From assembly GCA_018398575.1 (NCBI GenBank), contig JAGTXZ010000001.1:90001-140000 (forward strand): a DNA stretch of 50,000 nt, read 5' to 3'. Under the pieces are notes generated by a model that saw nothing but the letters and a program-made list of their open reading frames with translations, was not told the origin of the DNA and searched no databases. The DNA comes from Ampelomyces quisqualis (taxonomy: Eukaryota; Ascomycota; Dothideomycetes; Pleosporales; Phaeosphaeriaceae). This document shows positions 48,879 through 50,000 of the stretch, one piece after another (the first letter of the stretch is position 1; every line of letters starts with the position of its first letter). The position numbers were made by a program, and so were the translations under genes.

Positions 48879-49035
48879 AACTTTCAACAACGGATCTCTT
48901 GGTTCTGGCATCGATGAAGAACGCAGCGAAATGCGATAAGTAGTGTGAATTGCAGAATTCAGTGAATCATCGAATCTTTGAACGCACATTGCGCCCCTTG
49001 GTATTCCATAGGGCATGCCTGTTCGAGCGTCATTT
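48879..49035 (+). rRNA. 5.8S rRNA, unit 5, near-intact copy
   Basis: 157-nt 5.8S from AACTTTCAACAACGGATCTC to GAGCGTCATTT. Every position I can compare with the fungal consensus is intact (CATCGATGAAGAACGCAGCG, GTGAATCATCGAATC, TGTTCGAGCG), and there is no gap. It is the only rRNA gene in the window that could be functional as it stands. It is the best reference for reading damage in the 5.8S of units 1-4. Confidence 0.98.
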
Positions 49036-49184
49036 GTACCCTCAAGCTCTGCTTGGTGTTGGGTGTTTGTCTATGCTTTTGCTTGACTCACTCAAAGCAA
49101 TTGGCAGCCAGTGTTTTGGCATAGAAGCGCAGCACATCTTGCACTTCTAGTCTTAAACACCAGCTTCCAGTAAGTCCTTTACGT
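49036..49184 (+). other. ITS2, unit 5
   Basis: 149 nt, with the intact GTACCCTCAAGCTCTGCTTG and GGTGTTGGGTGTTTGTC of Pleosporales ITS2. Three bases are missing relative to the other units (GCTTGACTCACTC for GCTTGGACTCACCTC). Confidence 0.93.
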
Positions 49185-49218
49185 TTGACCTCGGATCAGG
49201 TAGGGATACCCGCTGAAC

Positions 49219-49250
<32 letters not shown>

Positions 49251-50000
49251 CAACAGGGATTGCCTTAGTAACGGCGAGTGAAGGCAACAGCTCAAATTTG
49301 AAATCTGGAGTTGTAATTTGCAGAGGCGCTTTGGTGTCGGCAGCGGTCCAAGTTCCTTGGAACAGGACGTCACAGAGGGTGAATCTCGTGGTCGCTAGCC
49401 TTTGCTGTGTAAAGCCCTTCGACGAGTCGAGTTGTTTGGGAATGCAGTCTAAATGGAGGTAAATTTCTTCTAAAGCTAAATACTGGCCAGAGACCGATAG
49501 CGCACAAGTAGAGTGATCGAAAGATGAAAAGCACTTTGGAAAGAGAGTCAAATAGCACGTGAAATTGTTGAAAAGGAAGCGCTTGCAGCCAGACTTGCCT
49601 GTAGTAGTTTATCTAGACTTTTGTCTAGTGCACTCTTCTGCAGGCAGGCTAGCATCAGTCTAGGCGATTGGATAAAGGTCTCTATCACGCACTCTCTTTG
49701 GGAGGCGAGACGTCATGCAACCAGTCTGGACTGAGGTCTGCGCATCTGCTAGGATGCTGGCGTACTGTAAGCGGCCGTCTTGAAACACGGACCAAGGAGT
49801 CTAACATCTATGCGAGTGTTTGGGTGTCAAGCCCAAACGCGTAATTGAACGGAGGTGGAACCCTTTGGTGCACCATCGACCGATCCTGATGTCTGGATGG
49901 ATTTGAGTAAGAGCATGGCTGTTGGGACCTGAAAGATGGTGAACTATGCTTGAATAGGAAGCCAGAGGAAACTCTGGTGGAGGCTCGCAGCGGTTCTGAC
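49185..50000 (+). rRNA. 28S large-subunit rRNA, unit 5, 5' part (continues past window)
   Basis: First 816 nt of a 28S gene, cut by the window end. The start TTGACCTCGGATCAGG and GCGGAGGAAAAGAAACCAAC match consensus without damage. Short gaps are frequent: GTGAAGGCAACAGC near 49279 for GTGAAGCGGCAACAGC; GAAATCTGGAGTTGTAATT near 49300 lacks about 18 nt of a D1 arm; GGGTGAATCTCGTGGTCGC near 49378 lacks part of CCCGTACGTAG. G-to-A changes are rare. The functional state of the missing 3' part, including the sarcin-ricin loop, cannot be judged. Short minus-strand reading frames over this region are antisense to rRNA. Confidence 0.95.

Overview
The window is a head-to-tail tandem array of nuclear ribosomal DNA from a filamentous ascomycete. 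All units lie on the + strand: four complete rRNA transcription units and the first part of a fifth. The order in each is 5' ETS, 18S, ITS1, 5.8S, ITS2, 28S, 3' flank, a GC-richer ~74-bp repeat array, an 18-bp repeat array, then ~3.83 kb of extremely AT-rich intergenic spacer. 18S starts are at 2696, 13629, 24764, 35924 and 47022, giving periods of about 10.93, 11.14, 11.16 and 11.10 kb. I see no protein-coding gene, 5S gene, tRNA, intron or transposon. The 5.8S/ITS2 junction (a 5.8S ending in GTCATTT followed by GTACCCTCAAGCT) is typical of Pleosporales (Dothideomycetes). ITS1 recalls Phaeosphaeriaceae such as Parastagonospora, but that is recollection, not a search.

The array carries heavy transition damage of the kind left by repeat-induced point mutation (RIP). 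Units 1-4 differ from consensus fungal rRNA almost only by C-to-T and G-to-A changes, including at the decoding centre, the 530 loop and the sarcin-ricin loop, so they are probably rRNA pseudogenes. Unit 1 (1-8968) is damaged almost only G-to-A. Unit 5 (46246-50000) is damaged almost only C-to-T and is otherwise nearest to consensus. Units 2-4 show both. Read closely, the damage has a tight context: C is lost when a pyrimidine precedes it and a purine follows (YCR), and G is lost in the mirror context YGR. In the AT-rich spacers essentially no YCR/YGR remains: nearly every surviving CpA is ACA or GCA, TpG is TGT or TGC, and CpG is ACGT or GCGT.

Layout: unit 1 genes 1868-8333; spacer repeats 8468-8968; AT spacer 8969-12800. 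Unit 2 genes 12801-19267; repeats 19402-20105; AT spacer 20106-23935. Unit 3 genes 23936-30404; repeats 30539-31246; AT spacer 31247-35095. Unit 4 genes 35096-41564; repeats 41699-42420; AT spacer 42421-46245. Unit 5 genes 46246-50000, with 28S running off the window. Three local oddities stand out: a block in the 28S D1 region of unit 2 (15983-16090) that differs by transversions, a divergent block at the start of the unit 3 spacer repeats (30539-30720), and many short deletions in unit 5 (its 18S is 124 nt short) that may be consensus error near a contig edge.

In an intact unit RNA polymerase I would make one precursor, processed into 18S for the small subunit and 5.8S plus 28S for the large subunit. 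Here most copies look like decayed members of the array, kept side by side with identical exhausted spacers. All comparisons were made by eye against the other units and remembered fungal consensus.
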